Source: JAWKXU01 sp964468045
GTDB lineage: Bacteria; Pseudomonadota; Alphaproteobacteria; Sphingomonadales; Sphingomonadaceae
Length of the DNA stretch: 64,000 bases
Reading direction: 5' to 3'
NCBI GenBank assembly: GCA_964468045.1
Contig: CAYXTO010000003.1
Coordinates: 124,001 to 188,000 of the forward strand
The first letter of the stretch is position 1, and each line of letters starts with the position of its first letter. Position numbers and translations under genes: made by a program. The notes under the pieces were generated by a model. The model ran no database searches. It saw only the letters and a program-made list of their open reading frames with translations, and was not told the DNA's origin. Positions 48,258-56,858 of this stretch are shown in pieces.

Positions 48258-49607
48258 TCAGCCCTGGCGCTTGGCCAGCCAGTCCTCCAGCCATTTGATG
48301 GTGTAGTCGCCGTTGAGAAAATCCGGCTCATTGAGTAGCGCTTCATGCATCGGGATCGAAGTCTTTACGCCTTCCACCACCATTTCCCCGAGTGCCCGCT
48401 TCAGGCGCATGATGCAGCCTTCGCGGGTGCGCCCATAGACGATCAGCTTGGCGATCATGGAATCGTAATAGGGCGGGATCCGGTAGCCCGAATACAGCCC
48501 TGAATCGACGCGCACATGCATGCCGCCGGCGGCATGATAGCTGGTGACCTGTCCCGGTGAGGGCGTGAATGTCCAGGGATCTTCCGCGTTGATCCGGCAC
48601 TCGATCGCATGGCCGGTGAAGCGCAGCTCTTCCTGCTGCACGGAAAGCGGCTTGCCTTCTGCGATCCGGATCTGTTCGCGCACGAGATCGAGGCCGGTGA
48701 TCGCTTCCGTGACGGGATGCTCCACCTGCAGGCGCGTGTTCATCTCGATGAAGTAGAATTCGCCGTCTTCCCAGAGGAATTCGATGGTTCCCGCGCCGCG
48801 ATAGCCCATTTGCGCCATCGCCCTAGAAACGATCGTGCCCATGCGTTCGCGCTCTTCCGCGGAAATGACCGGGGAAGGCGCTTCTTCCAGCACCTTCTGG
48901 TGCCGGCGCTGCAGTGAGCAATCCCGTTCGCCCAGATGGATGGCATTGCCATTGCCGTCACCGAACACCTGGAATTCGATATGCCGCGGATTGCCGAGAT
49001 ATTTCTCTATATAAACGGTATCGTCGCCGAAGGCTGCCTTTGCCTCGCTCCTGGCCTGGCTGACGAGGGTTTCCAGCTCTTCCTCGGACGGAATGACCTT
49101 CATGCCCCTGCCGCCGCCGCCGGATGCGGCCTTGACCAGCACGGGGTAGCCGATCCGGGCCGCAACTTCCTTGGCTTCCTCGATCGATTCGATCGCACCG
49201 TCCGAACCGGGAACGAGCGGCAGGCCGAGGTCGCGTGCGGTGCGCTTCGCTTCCACCTTGTCGCCCATGGTGCGGATATGCTCCGGCTTCGGGCCGATCC
49301 AGGCGATGTCGTGCGCTTCGACGATTTCGGCGAATTTCGCATTTTCGGAAAGAAAGCCGTAGCCGGGGTGGATCGCGTCCGCGCCGGAGATTTCCGCAGC
49401 GGAAATGATCGCTGCGATGTTGAGATAGCTTTCGCTTGCCGGCGGCGGCCCTATGCAGATCGCATGGTCAGCCAGGCGGACATGCATCGCATCCGTATCT
49501 GCGGTCGAATGCACCGCCACGGTTTCGATGCCCATTTCATGCGCGGCGCGATGGATCCGCAGCGCAATTTCTCCGCGATTGGCAATCAGCAGACGGCTTA
49601 TCGACAT
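48258..49607 (-). CDS. accC: Acetyl-CoA carboxylase biotin carboxylase subunit
   Basis: Carboxylates the biotin on AccB using ATP and bicarbonate, the first step of fatty-acid synthesis. The 449-residue product starts MSISRLLIANRGEIALRIHRAA at 49607; the frame extends to 49670 without family-like sequence. It has SGGGGRGMKV (ATP-grasp loop), EKYLGNPRHIEFQVFGDG, EMNTRLQVEHPVTE (catalytic) and the C-terminal RMKRAL-like region. It is the last gene of the aroQ-accB-accC operon, starting 16 bases after accB. Confidence 0.97.
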   Translation of the reverse strand: MSISRLLIANRGEIALRIHRAAHEMGIETVAVHSTADTDAMHVRLADHAICIGPPPASESYLNIAAIISAAEISGADAIHPGYGFLSENAKFAEIVEAHDIAWIGPKPEHIRTMGDKVEAKRTARDLGLPLVPGSDGAIESIEEAKEVAARIGYPVLVKAASGGGGRGMKVIPSEEELETLVSQARSEAKAAFGDDTVYIEKYLGNPRHIEFQVFGDGNGNAIHLGERDCSLQRRHQKVLEEAPSPVISAEERERMGTIVSRAMAQMGYRGAGTIEFLWEDGEFYFIEMNTRLQVEHPVTEAITGLDLVREQIRIAEGKPLSVQQEELRFTGHAIECRINAEDPWTFTPSPGQVTSYHAAGGMHVRVDSGLYSGYRIPPYYDSMIAKLIVYGRTREGCIMRLKRALGEMVVEGVKTSIPMHEALLNEPDFLNGDYTIKWLEDWLAKRQG

Positions 49608-49623
49608 GGTGCGAACCGCCGGC

Positions 49624-50115
49624 TCAACCGATAACGACCAGCGGCTGGTCGAATTCGACCGGCTGGGCATTGTCGACGAGAATGGCCTTCACCGTGCCGG
49701 CGGAAGGGGCGGTGATGGGGTTCATCACTTTCATCGCTTCGACGATAAGCAGGGTTTCGCCCGCCTTGACTTGCTTGCCGGCGGTGATGAACGGCGCGGC
49801 GCCGGGTTCTGCCGACAAATAAACGGTGCCGACCATGGGCGATTTTACCATATTGCCATCCGCCGCCTGATCAGCGGGGGCGCTTGCGCCAGGTGGTGCG
49901 GATGCCGGAGCGACCGGAGCCGGGGCCGGCGCGGCAACCGCAGGCGCATAGGCAGCGGGAGCAGAGAAGGCGCGTGCGACCTTGATCTTGCGCTCGCCAT
50001 CTTCGACCTCGATCTCGCTCAGACCGGTTTCGGCCAGCAACTCAGCCAGTTCGCGCACCAGCGCACTGTCGATATTCATGCCGCCTGCTGGGGCCGCGCC
50101 CTTGTTTTCGCCCAT
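49624..50115 (-). CDS. accB: Acetyl-CoA carboxylase biotin carboxyl carrier protein
   Basis: The 163-residue carrier begins MGENKGAAPAGGMNIDSALV at 50115, preceded by GAGGGAAGA. A long Pro/Ala linker connects to the biotinyl domain, whose biotin-accepting Lys lies in LLIVEAMKVMNPITAP. It works with AccC just downstream. The start of the frame at 50175 lies in non-conserved sequence. Confidence 0.96.
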   Translation of the reverse strand: MGENKGAAPAGGMNIDSALVRELAELLAETGLSEIEVEDGERKIKVARAFSAPAAYAPAVAAPAPAPVAPASAPPGASAPADQAADGNMVKSPMVGTVYLSAEPGAAPFITAGKQVKAGETLLIVEAMKVMNPITAPSAGTVKAILVDNAQPVEFDQPLVVIG

Positions 50116-50223
50116 TCTTCCCTCGGGGTCATTGCACTGTGCGCCCGCTATGCGCAGGCGCGGCAAGGCTGGCAAGGGGTTGTCGCTGTCAAATCCACTG
50201 TGCGTCCCACCCGCTGCGCCGGT

Positions 50224-50661
50224 TCAGAGCCGCGCAACGGCCTCCAGCGCGATGATATAGCTGTTGGCGCCGTGGCCCGCGACGGTCTGTATCGCGCCCA
50301 TTCCGATATAGCTGAGATGGCGGAAGGGCTCGCGCTTCGCAGGGTCCGACAGGTGCACTTCTATCACTGGCGTCCTGATCGCCTTGATCGCATCCAGCAG
50401 GGCGATCGAGGTGTGGGTATAGCCGCCCGCATTGAGCAGGACCGCCTTCGCTCCTTCGGCCTGCGCCTCATGCAGCCAATCGATCAGGTGCCCCTCATGG
50501 TTGGACTGGCGCATGTCGATTTCCAGTCCGAACTCCCGGCCGCGGTCTTCCAGCATCCCGGCAATGTCGTCCAGCGTATCGGAGCCGTATATTTCCGGCT
50601 CTCGCGTGCCGAGCAGATTGAGATTGGGTCCATTGAGGACATAGACGACATTGCTGGTCAT
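50224..50661 (-). CDS. aroQ: Type II 3-dehydroquinate dehydratase
   Basis: A 145-residue shikimate-pathway enzyme with the characteristic YVLNGPNLNLLGTREPEIYG N-terminus, the flexible-loop Arg/Tyr region and LLNAGGYTHTSIALLDAI (catalytic His). It is upstream of accB on the same strand, with 108 bases between, the usual alphaproteobacterial aroQ-accB-accC order, so these three share transcription. Confidence 0.96.
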   Translation of the reverse strand: MTSNVVYVLNGPNLNLLGTREPEIYGSDTLDDIAGMLEDRGREFGLEIDMRQSNHEGHLIDWLHEAQAEGAKAVLLNAGGYTHTSIALLDAIKAIRTPVIEVHLSDPAKREPFRHLSYIGMGAIQTVAGHGANSYIIALEAVARL

Positions 50662-50747
50662 GATGGTCTCGCAAATGGTGAGGCATTCGCCATAGCGCCA
50701 TGCGGCGTGCTCGGCAAAGGCATGGAACGGCTAGTCGGAGTTATGGC

Positions 50748-51161
50748 CTAATTGTCGACGCCCTTCATCTTTCCCCATTGGCGGGCCGCCGTGTAACCCA
50801 GATATCCTGTGCCGAAGAGCGCATAGAGCGGCTCCGGCAAGCCATTGAGATATGCGTTCATGCCGATTGCGATATCCGTGGCGGTCTGTGGCCTGAAAGC
50901 GGCGAGAATGCCCATGGGAATGGCCCACAGGATGATCGCATACATGACATAGAGAAAGCTCGGCCGAGCGCGGCTGGTCCAGGGATCCTGTGCATTGGCT
51001 TCGGCCACGATTGCGGAAAGCCTGGCTTGGACCAACTCCAGCTCTCGCGTGCCCTGGAGTTTCATGAGCTCCAGCTTGGCCTGGTCTCGAGCGGCCTTGT
51101 CCGGGATGATTTTGTCGATGATTGCGGCGAGGGGACCGATTAGGGCTTCCAGCAATGCCAT
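50748..51161 (-). CDS. GTA/phage holin-like protein (3TM family)
   Basis: A 137-residue protein with the pattern of the family called Holin of 3TMs, for gene-transfer release: an N-terminal amphipathic helix (ALLEALIGPLAAIIDKIIPDK), a charged helix (AARDQAKLELMKLQGTRELE), then two or three hydrophobic segments (FLYVMYAIILWAIPMGILAA). Such holins can release phage or gene transfer agent particles. No phage or GTA gene is next to it, so it may be an orphan component controlled from elsewhere or have a household role. Confidence 0.8.
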   Translation of the reverse strand: MALLEALIGPLAAIIDKIIPDKAARDQAKLELMKLQGTRELELVQARLSAIVAEANAQDPWTSRARPSFLYVMYAIILWAIPMGILAAFRPQTATDIAIGMNAYLNGLPEPLYALFGTGYLGYTAARQWGKMKGVDN

Positions 51162-51274
51162 GATACGCGCTCCTGCTTATGCGAGTCGCCATCAGGTAAC
51201 CAATCTGGTTCGTGTAGGAAAATGTTTTGTGCTGCGCGAAAATGCGCTGCTGCAGGGGATTTGGGGAATTGAAT

Positions 51275-51351
51275 TGGTCGGGACGAGAGGATTCGAACCT
51301 CCGACCCCCACACCCCCAGTGTGATGCGCTACCAGGCTGCGCTACGTCCCG
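51275..51351 (-). tRNA. tRNA-Pro (anticodon GGG)
   Basis: The reverse complement is a 77-base tRNA with encoded CCA. The acceptor stem is CGGGACG/CGTCCCG, the D arm is GCGCAGCCTGGTAGCGC, the anticodon stem is TCACA/TGTGG with loop CTGGGGG (anticodon GGG), and the T arm is GGAGG-TTCGAAT-CCTCT. It reads CCC and CCT codons. It complements the TGG isoacceptor at 37534-37610. Confidence 0.97.
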
Positions 51352-51560
51352 ACCGTGGAGCGGGCCTATAGCATCGCGGGACTGCAATACAAGCATTGCC
51401 ATCAGTCTCTTTCCCTGTGCCATTTCCGTGATGTGCGCGTTGCGCATGCCCTTCTTTATTGCTAGGCGCGCAGCCTTCCATTCCGGTGCCGGGAGGCCAG
51501 CTCTGGCTGGCCGTGGCTTCGGGCCCGATCTGCCTGATCTTTCTTGCGACGAGCGCATCC

Positions 51561-51887
51561 ATGCTAGATATTCTTTCCGCAGCCGCTCCCACCGCGTCGG
51601 AACCGCCTTTCTGGGTATCGATGTTGCCCTTGGTGGGCATGGGCGTCATTTTCTGGTTTCTGATCATTCGCCCGCAAATTCGCCGCCAGAAAGAACACGC
51701 AGCCCGTGTTTCCGCGCTGAAGAAGGGGGATCAGGTGGTCACCGCCGGCGGGCTTGTCGGGAAGGTCATCAAGGTGGATGACACTTACGCTGAGCTTGAG
51801 CTGGGGCAGGGCGTGCGCGTGAAAGCGGTCAAGAGCACGATCGGCGAAATCCTGGCGCCCGGCAACGGCGCCCCAGCGAACGATTGA
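51561..51887 (+). CDS. yajC: Preprotein translocase subunit YajC
   Basis: An auxiliary subunit of the SecDF-YajC membrane complex. The 108-residue product starts MLDILSAAAPTASEPPF at 51561; an upstream frame start at 51459 gives non-conserved sequence. One membrane helix (MLPLVGMGVIFWFLIIRPQ) is followed by RRQKEHAARVSALKKGDQVVTAGGLVGKV, typical of YajC. secD follows after nine bases, the normal order. Confidence 0.96.
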   Translation: MLDILSAAAPTASEPPFWVSMLPLVGMGVIFWFLIIRPQIRRQKEHAARVSALKKGDQVVTAGGLVGKVIKVDDTYAELELGQGVRVKAVKSTIGEILAPGNGAPAND

Positions 51888-51896
51888 CCCTGAATC

Positions 51897-53501
51897 ATGC
51901 TTGAATTTCCTCGCTGGAAAAAGATCTGGCTGTGGTTCGTCACCTTGGTCCTGGTAATTGCGGCCATGCCCTCGCTCGTTTCCGTAACAGGCGCGAACTG
52001 GCCCTCCTTCCTGCCCGACCCCAAGGTCAATCTCGGACTGGACCTCGCAGGAGGAAGCCATATCCTGCTTGAAGCCGATCCGGCCCAGGTTCGACGCCAG
52101 CGGCTGGAAGGCATGGAAGAATCCGTTCGGGGCGCGCTGCGTGCCACCGAACCGCGCATTCGCATCGGCGATGTATCGAGCAAGGGCGGAACGCTGTCGT
52201 TCCTGCTGGAAGACCCGTCGCAGGTCGATGCGGCACGCGAAGCCATACTTCCGCTGACCACCGGCGCCGGCATGACCGGGCAGCGCGACTGGAAGATCGA
52301 AGTGGTCGAAGGCAACCGCTTCAAGCTGACACCCACCCGAGCGGGAATCGACCAGGCGGTCACTTCGGCCATGGATTCGGCGACCGAAGTGGTGCGCAAG
52401 CGTATCGACGCGCTTGGCACTCGCGAACCCACCATCATTCGCCAGGGCGCCCAACGCATCGTCGTGCAGGTTCCCGGCCTCAGCGATCCCAAGGCGTTGA
52501 AGGATCTGCTGGGCCAGACCGCCAAGCTCGAGTTCAAGCTGGTCGACACCACTGCGTTGCCCGCTGACATAGCCAGGGGAGTAGCGCCTCCGGGCAGCGA
52601 GATCGTGCCCTATGCGGAAGCGGAAAGTTCCGGCGTCGGCGCGATCGCGGTCAAGCGTCTGGGCGGGATCAAGGGCGACTCCCTGACCAATGCCCAACAG
52701 AGCTTCAATTCGCAGACCAACGAGCCTGTGGTTTCGATCACCTTCGATCAGCAGGGCGGTGCGAAATTTGCCAAGCTCACCACGGAGAACGTCAACCGCC
52801 CTTTCGCCATCATTCTCGATGGCAAGGTGTTGTCGGCCCCCAATATCAATGAGCCGATCCTGGGCGGGAGCGCGCAGATTTCCGGCAGTTTCACGGTAGA
52901 GACGGCCAACCAGCTCGCGATTGCATTGCGTTCCGGCGCTCTTCCGGTCGATCTCAAGGTGGTCGAGGAACGGACCGTAGGTCCCGATCTGGGCGCTGAC
53001 TCGATCGAGAAGGGGCTGATCGCCATGCTGATCGGCTCGGTAGCGGTGATGGCCTTCATCATCGCCACGTATGGCCGCTTCGGGATATATGCGTGCGTCG
53101 CCCTCATCCTCAACGTGATGATGATCCTGGGGGTGATGGCGATCTTCAACACCACGCTCACCTTGCCCGGTATCGCCGGCTTCGTGCTGACGATCGGTGC
53201 CGCGGTGGATGCCAACGTGCTGATCAACGAACGAATACGCGAGGAACGAAAACGCGGGCGGAAGGTGTTCGCGGCGGTCGAGGCCGGCTATCGCGAGGCC
53301 AGCCGCGCGATTTTCGACGCCAACATTACCAACGTCATTGCGGCGGTGCTCATGTTCCTGTTCGGCTCCGGGCCGGTGCGCGGCTTTGCCATGGTGCTGA
53401 TGATCGGTATCGTCACTTCGGTGTTCACCTCCGTGACGCTGACCCGCATGTGGGTCGCCAACTGGCTGCGCAGGGAACGTCCGTCGGAAATCGTGCTGTG
53501 A
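51897..53501 (+). CDS. secD: Protein translocase subunit SecD
   Basis: A 534-residue membrane protein that, with SecF, uses the proton-motive force to pull proteins through SecYEG. It has an N-terminal membrane anchor, a long periplasmic region containing NLGLDLAGGSHILLEA and LGGSAQISGSFTVETANQLA, and six C-terminal membrane segments including FVLTIGAAVDANVLINERIREE. Length and order (yajC-secD-secF) are standard. secF starts 13 bases after its stop. Confidence 0.97.
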   Translation: MLEFPRWKKIWLWFVTLVLVIAAMPSLVSVTGANWPSFLPDPKVNLGLDLAGGSHILLEADPAQVRRQRLEGMEESVRGALRATEPRIRIGDVSSKGGTLSFLLEDPSQVDAAREAILPLTTGAGMTGQRDWKIEVVEGNRFKLTPTRAGIDQAVTSAMDSATEVVRKRIDALGTREPTIIRQGAQRIVVQVPGLSDPKALKDLLGQTAKLEFKLVDTTALPADIARGVAPPGSEIVPYAEAESSGVGAIAVKRLGGIKGDSLTNAQQSFNSQTNEPVVSITFDQQGGAKFAKLTTENVNRPFAIILDGKVLSAPNINEPILGGSAQISGSFTVETANQLAIALRSGALPVDLKVVEERTVGPDLGADSIEKGLIAMLIGSVAVMAFIIATYGRFGIYACVALILNVMMILGVMAIFNTTLTLPGIAGFVLTIGAAVDANVLINERIREERKRGRKVFAAVEAGYREASRAIFDANITNVIAAVLMFLFGSGPVRGFAMVLMIGIVTSVFTSVTLTRMWVANWLRRERPSEIVL

Positions 53502-53514
53502 AGGAATGCCAGCG

Positions 53515-54492
53515 ATGAAACTGCTCAAGCTCATTCCGGATGATACGAACATTCGCTTCCTGCGGTGGCGCGTGCCCTTCTATTCGGTCAGCGTTCTGCT
53601 GATGGCGGCCTCGATCGCACTGGTGCTGATCCGCGGCCTTAATCTGGGGGTCGATTTCGTCGGCGGCCAGATGATCCGCGTGACCTTCACCCAGATGGAG
53701 GAAGCGCCGGTTGCCGAGCTGCGCGAAACGGTGGGCGGGTTGGGCTACGGCGAACCCATCATCCAGCAATTCGGCAAGCCTAACGAGGTCTCGATCCGCA
53801 TGAAGCTGCCGGAAGGCTCGGAAGGGCAACCGGCGCTCGCGGATGCGATGGCGCGCAAGATCACCGCAACGATCCAGGCGGAGCACAGGGACGCTCGCAT
53901 TGATGGTGTGGATTCCGTGTCCGGCAAGGTTTCGGGCGAATTGTTCCAGACCGGCATGCTCGCGCTCGGTCTCGCGATGATAGGCATTTCGATCTATATC
54001 TGGGTGCGGTTCGAATGGCAGTTCGGCGTCGGGGCGCTGTTCGCGCTGGTGCATGACGTGACGCTGACCCTGGGCATGTTCGCGCTCACCCAGATGGAAT
54101 TCGATCTCAACATCGTCGCGGCGCTGCTGACGCTGATCGGCTATTCGTTGAACGACAATATCGTCGTCTACGACCGCGTCCGGGAAAATCTGAAGAAATA
54201 CCGCAAGATGCCGGTCGCCGAATTGCTGGACCTGTCCGTCAACGAAACGCTGTCCCGCACGATCGTCACTTCCCTTTCGCTGCTGATCACGCTGCTCGCG
54301 CTGCTGCTGTGGGGCCCGGATGTCATCTTCGGCTTCACCGCGGCGATCACGCTCGGCATCTTCGTCGGCACTTACAGCTCGATCTACATGGCGACGCCAA
54401 TCCTTATCTGGCTGGGCGTGACTTCCGAAAGCTTCGTTCCGGTCGATGGCGGGGATGAAAGGCCGGAGCGGCTCGCGCGCGGCGACGCCTGA
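53515..54492 (+). CDS. secF: Protein translocase subunit SecF
   Basis: A 325-residue partner of SecD. The start at 53515 (MKLLKLIPDDTNIRFLRW) is favoured by AAGGA at 53501-53505 nine bases upstream; the ATG at 53506 sits too close to it. It contains LNLGVDFVGGQMIRV, the periplasmic loop, and the C-terminal membrane block with ALLTLIGYSLNDNIVVYDRV and GIFVGTYSSIYMATPI. It is convergent with a glycosyltransferase gene, 16 bases away. Confidence 0.97.
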   Translation: MKLLKLIPDDTNIRFLRWRVPFYSVSVLLMAASIALVLIRGLNLGVDFVGGQMIRVTFTQMEEAPVAELRETVGGLGYGEPIIQQFGKPNEVSIRMKLPEGSEGQPALADAMARKITATIQAEHRDARIDGVDSVSGKVSGELFQTGMLALGLAMIGISIYIWVRFEWQFGVGALFALVHDVTLTLGMFALTQMEFDLNIVAALLTLIGYSLNDNIVVYDRVRENLKKYRKMPVAELLDLSVNETLSRTIVTSLSLLITLLALLLWGPDVIFGFTAAITLGIFVGTYSSIYMATPILIWLGVTSESFVPVDGGDERPERLARGDA

Positions 54493-54508
54493 GAAACCTG
54501 CCTCCAAA

Positions 54509-55690
54509 TCAGGCGTTCAGCAGGTCCTCGTAATATCCGGCAAGCTTTTCCGCGTGCGTGCCCCAGCTGAATCGCGCGGCATTCTGCGCGACCATTTCCG
54601 GTGAGGGGAACGCGGCCAGAACCGCGCCGACGGCTGCGGCAATGGCCCGAGGATCGCGCTCGGCAATCAGGCCGGCGCTCGCATCGCCGAGAATCTCGCG
54701 CGCGCCGCCTGCGTCGCTGATCACCAGCGGGCAGCCGCACGCCAGCGCTTCCACCCAGGCATTGGCCAGCCCTTCGCTTTCGGAAGGCAATACCATCGCA
54801 TCGGCGGCGCAGAGCAGAACAGGGATCGAATCATGGTCCAGCGCGCCCAGGAAATGCACGCGATCAGCAAGTCCGAGACGGTGCACAAGGGCACCCAAAG
54901 CGCCCTGATCGGCACCTGTCCCGACCAGAGCGAGCCGTGCGCCGGGCAGAGCGGCCAATGCCTCGATCACCAGCGCCTGCCCCTTGCGCGGGATCAGCGC
55001 AGCGACTGTGGCAAGCAGCGCTCCATCCCGGGCGATGCCGAATCTTTCCGCGAGTTCCACCCGGCAGGCCTCGCGGTCGCGGGGGTGGAAGCGCGCGCGG
55101 TCTAGCCCGGTATAGTGGATCGCGATCTTTTCGCGCGGCAGGCCGATCGCCGCCATGTCGCGCGCCAGTGCCTCGCTCACCGAGAGCAGGGCGCCTGCCC
55201 GGGCCGCTGCGGCGATCATCTGGCGCCGGGCGTAGGGCCTGGCGCCCCAATAGGAGATATCCGCGCCGCGCGCCTTGATCGCGAGAGGCAGGTCCAGGGC
55301 TTTTGCAATTCGCGCGGCGGCAGGCCCATCCGGATAGAAGAACTGGGCGTCCACCAGGTCGAACGGCTTCTGCGCGTGCAGGCGGTGCGCCAGCGGCAAT
55401 ATCGCGCGGGAGATCAGCGCGGGATTGATGGGGCCGGACAGCCCGGGCAGGATCGGGAAGCTGGGCCGGTGTACTTCCACCCCATGCTCGACACCGTCGG
55501 ACAGGGCCTCCACCAACCGGCGATAGCGGCCCAGGCGCAGCGGCGGCAGGCCGATCGGGTTGATGACGGTCACTTCCCAGCCGGCTTGCGCCGCCAGAGC
55601 CTCGAGCGAGCGGGCGACGAATGTTCCGAAGCGCGGGGTGTGACGATTGGGATAAAGCGTGGCAATCGACAGCAGGCGGCGTGCCGTCAC
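54509..55690 (-). CDS. Glycosyltransferase family 4
   Basis: A 393-residue GT-B enzyme starting with GTG at 55690. The acceptor domain begins LLSIATLYPNRHTPRFGTFVA, and the donor domain contains VAALIPRKGQALVIEALA, LVGTGADQGALGALV and LPSESEGLANAWVEALACG (the E-x7-E catalytic signature). The family assembles exopolysaccharide or glycolipid at the cytoplasmic membrane. It overlaps the preceding XRE regulator stop by four bases (55687-55690), so they are transcribed together. Confidence 0.86.
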   Translation of the reverse strand: MTARRLLSIATLYPNRHTPRFGTFVARSLEALAAQAGWEVTVINPIGLPPLRLGRYRRLVEALSDGVEHGVEVHRPSFPILPGLSGPINPALISRAILPLAHRLHAQKPFDLVDAQFFYPDGPAAARIAKALDLPLAIKARGADISYWGARPYARRQMIAAAARAGALLSVSEALARDMAAIGLPREKIAIHYTGLDRARFHPRDREACRVELAERFGIARDGALLATVAALIPRKGQALVIEALAALPGARLALVGTGADQGALGALVHRLGLADRVHFLGALDHDSIPVLLCAADAMVLPSESEGLANAWVEALACGCPLVISDAGGAREILGDASAGLIAERDPRAIAAAVGAVLAAFPSPEMVAQNAARFSWGTHAEKLAGYYEDLLNA

Positions 55691-56259
55691 AGCCTGCGCA
55701 CCAGCATTTCCGCCACGCCGACCCAGGGCGGATCATCGACCACCAGTTGCTTCTGCCCCAGACCCGGGGGGAGCACGCCGACGCGCTTGCCCTGCCGGTC
55801 TATCAAACGCCCGAACGCGAAGCGCCCGCCCTTGCGCGGCACGAGGACATCCCGATTGATGGCCCTGGCGGCATCCTCCGGAGAAAGCTGACGCAGCCAG
55901 AGCTGGTCGCCGGGGCGATATTCGCCCGCGCTGGTCTCGATCGCCAGGGCCATCAACGGCGCGCCACTGTTGAGGTCCGTCGGCAGGATGGCGTCGCGCT
56001 CGGCGGAAAGGGGTTCCGCACCGCCATCCGTAAGCCTGGCCACTACTTTCGGCTGCGGGCTTTCCTCCCCGCGCACCAGCATTTCCGGCTCGACCTGGAG
56101 CGCGGCGGCAATCCGGTTCATCCAGACGAGCGACAGGTTGCGCATCCCAGTCTCGAGCCGGCCGATGGTCTGGGCGGTGGTCGGCGGGTCGCAGGCAGCG
56201 GCGACATCGGCAAGGGTCATGCCCTTTTCCTTGCGGATATCGCGGATACGATTGATCAT
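55687..56259 (-). CDS. XRE-family transcriptional regulator with C-terminal domain
   Basis: A 190-residue protein starting MINRIRDIRKEKGMTLADVAA at 56259. Residues 1-60 are an XRE/Cro-type helix-turn-helix (TLADVAAACDPPTTAQTIGRLETG). Residues from about 95 resemble the S24/LexA-like beta domain (YRPGDQLWLRQLSPED, VPRKGGRFAFGRLIDRQG), but I see no Ser-Lys protease pair, so autocleavage is unlikely. It diverges from a frameshifted DUF6456 gene across 91 bases that contain an inverted repeat and overlaps the downstream glycosyltransferase. The XRE/DUF6456 pairing recurs in sphingomonads, as I recall. Confidence 0.85.
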   Translation of the reverse strand: MINRIRDIRKEKGMTLADVAAACDPPTTAQTIGRLETGMRNLSLVWMNRIAAALQVEPEMLVRGEESPQPKVVARLTDGGAEPLSAERDAILPTDLNSGAPLMALAIETSAGEYRPGDQLWLRQLSPEDAARAINRDVLVPRKGGRFAFGRLIDRQGKRVGVLPPGLGQKQLVVDDPPWVGVAEMLVRRL

Positions 56260-56276
56260 GAACGCCTCTCCACTAA

Positions 56277-56316
56277 CCAAATCGGTTTCCGCTTTCCTAC
56301 AAGCATCTCGATTTGG
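56277..56316. promoter_or_regulatory. Inverted repeat in XRE/DUF6456 divergent promoter
   Basis: CCAAATCG (56277-56284) and CGATTTGG (56309-56316) are inverted copies 32 bases apart centre to centre. The left copy also sits inside AACCAAATCGGTTT, itself nearly palindromic. The repeat lies 17 bases before the XRE start on one side and 34 bases before the DUF6456 start (56351) on the other, so one regulator dimer could control both genes. Confidence 0.5.
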
Positions 56317-56350
56317 CAAGTACCTGTGCGGTTTAAACGAGGAGATTGCC

Positions 56351-56826
56351 ATGCAGCGCCAACTGGTCGAACGGGAACTGACTGCGGAAGGCCCGCGCCG
56401 GCGCGGGAAACCCGGCCGTCGCACCCGCACGGTGATGGTCAATCTCGCCGAATCGCCCCTGTCCTGGCTCCACGCGCGCGGGCACATCGACCGGCGGCTG
56501 TTCGACGCGGGCGAGCGGCTGCGGATGGATTACGAGCGCGCGCAGCTTTCACCCACCCTTACCATGCGCTGGGATCCGGTGCGGTTGGTTGGGGAACGGC
56601 CTACAGCGGCCTGACGCCGGGCGAGCGCCAGATTGCCGCGAAGGGCAGGTTCGACGGCGCAATGGCCGAGGCAGGCAAGGGACTGAACGACATTCTGTGG
56701 CGGGTGGTCTGCGCAGGCGATCCGCTGCCTGATGCGGAACGTTCGCTTGCCTGGCCCGCGCGCAGCGGCAAGCTCGTCCTCAAGCTGGCGCTTGAACGGG
56801 TGGCGGAATTCTATCGGATTTCCTGA
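56351..56826 (+). pseudogene. Frameshifted DUF6456-domain gene
   Basis: ATG 56351 follows GGAG. The first frame translates to a basic N-terminus, then ESPLSWLHARGHIDRRLFDAGERLRMDYERAQLSPTLTMRW, the first half of DUF6456, and stops at 56614. Another frame resumes at about 56590: AYSGLTPGERQIAAKG, then GLNDILWRVVCAGDPLPD, then RSGKLVLKLALERVAEFYRI, the C-terminal half of the same domain, stopping at 56826. The frames differ by one base near 56575-56595. Either the gene is disrupted, a base was dropped, or a frameshift is used. Role unknown; it is paired with the XRE regulator. Confidence 0.75.
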
Positions 56827-56858
56827 CTCGTGCCGGGAGCGGCCGATGCCAGAGGCGT

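Noticed and set aside
51564..53552. 662-residue minus-strand frame opposite secD and yajC
   Set aside because: It lies opposite secD, whose SecD motifs are intact, and its translation is His/Arg-rich with no recognisable domain.
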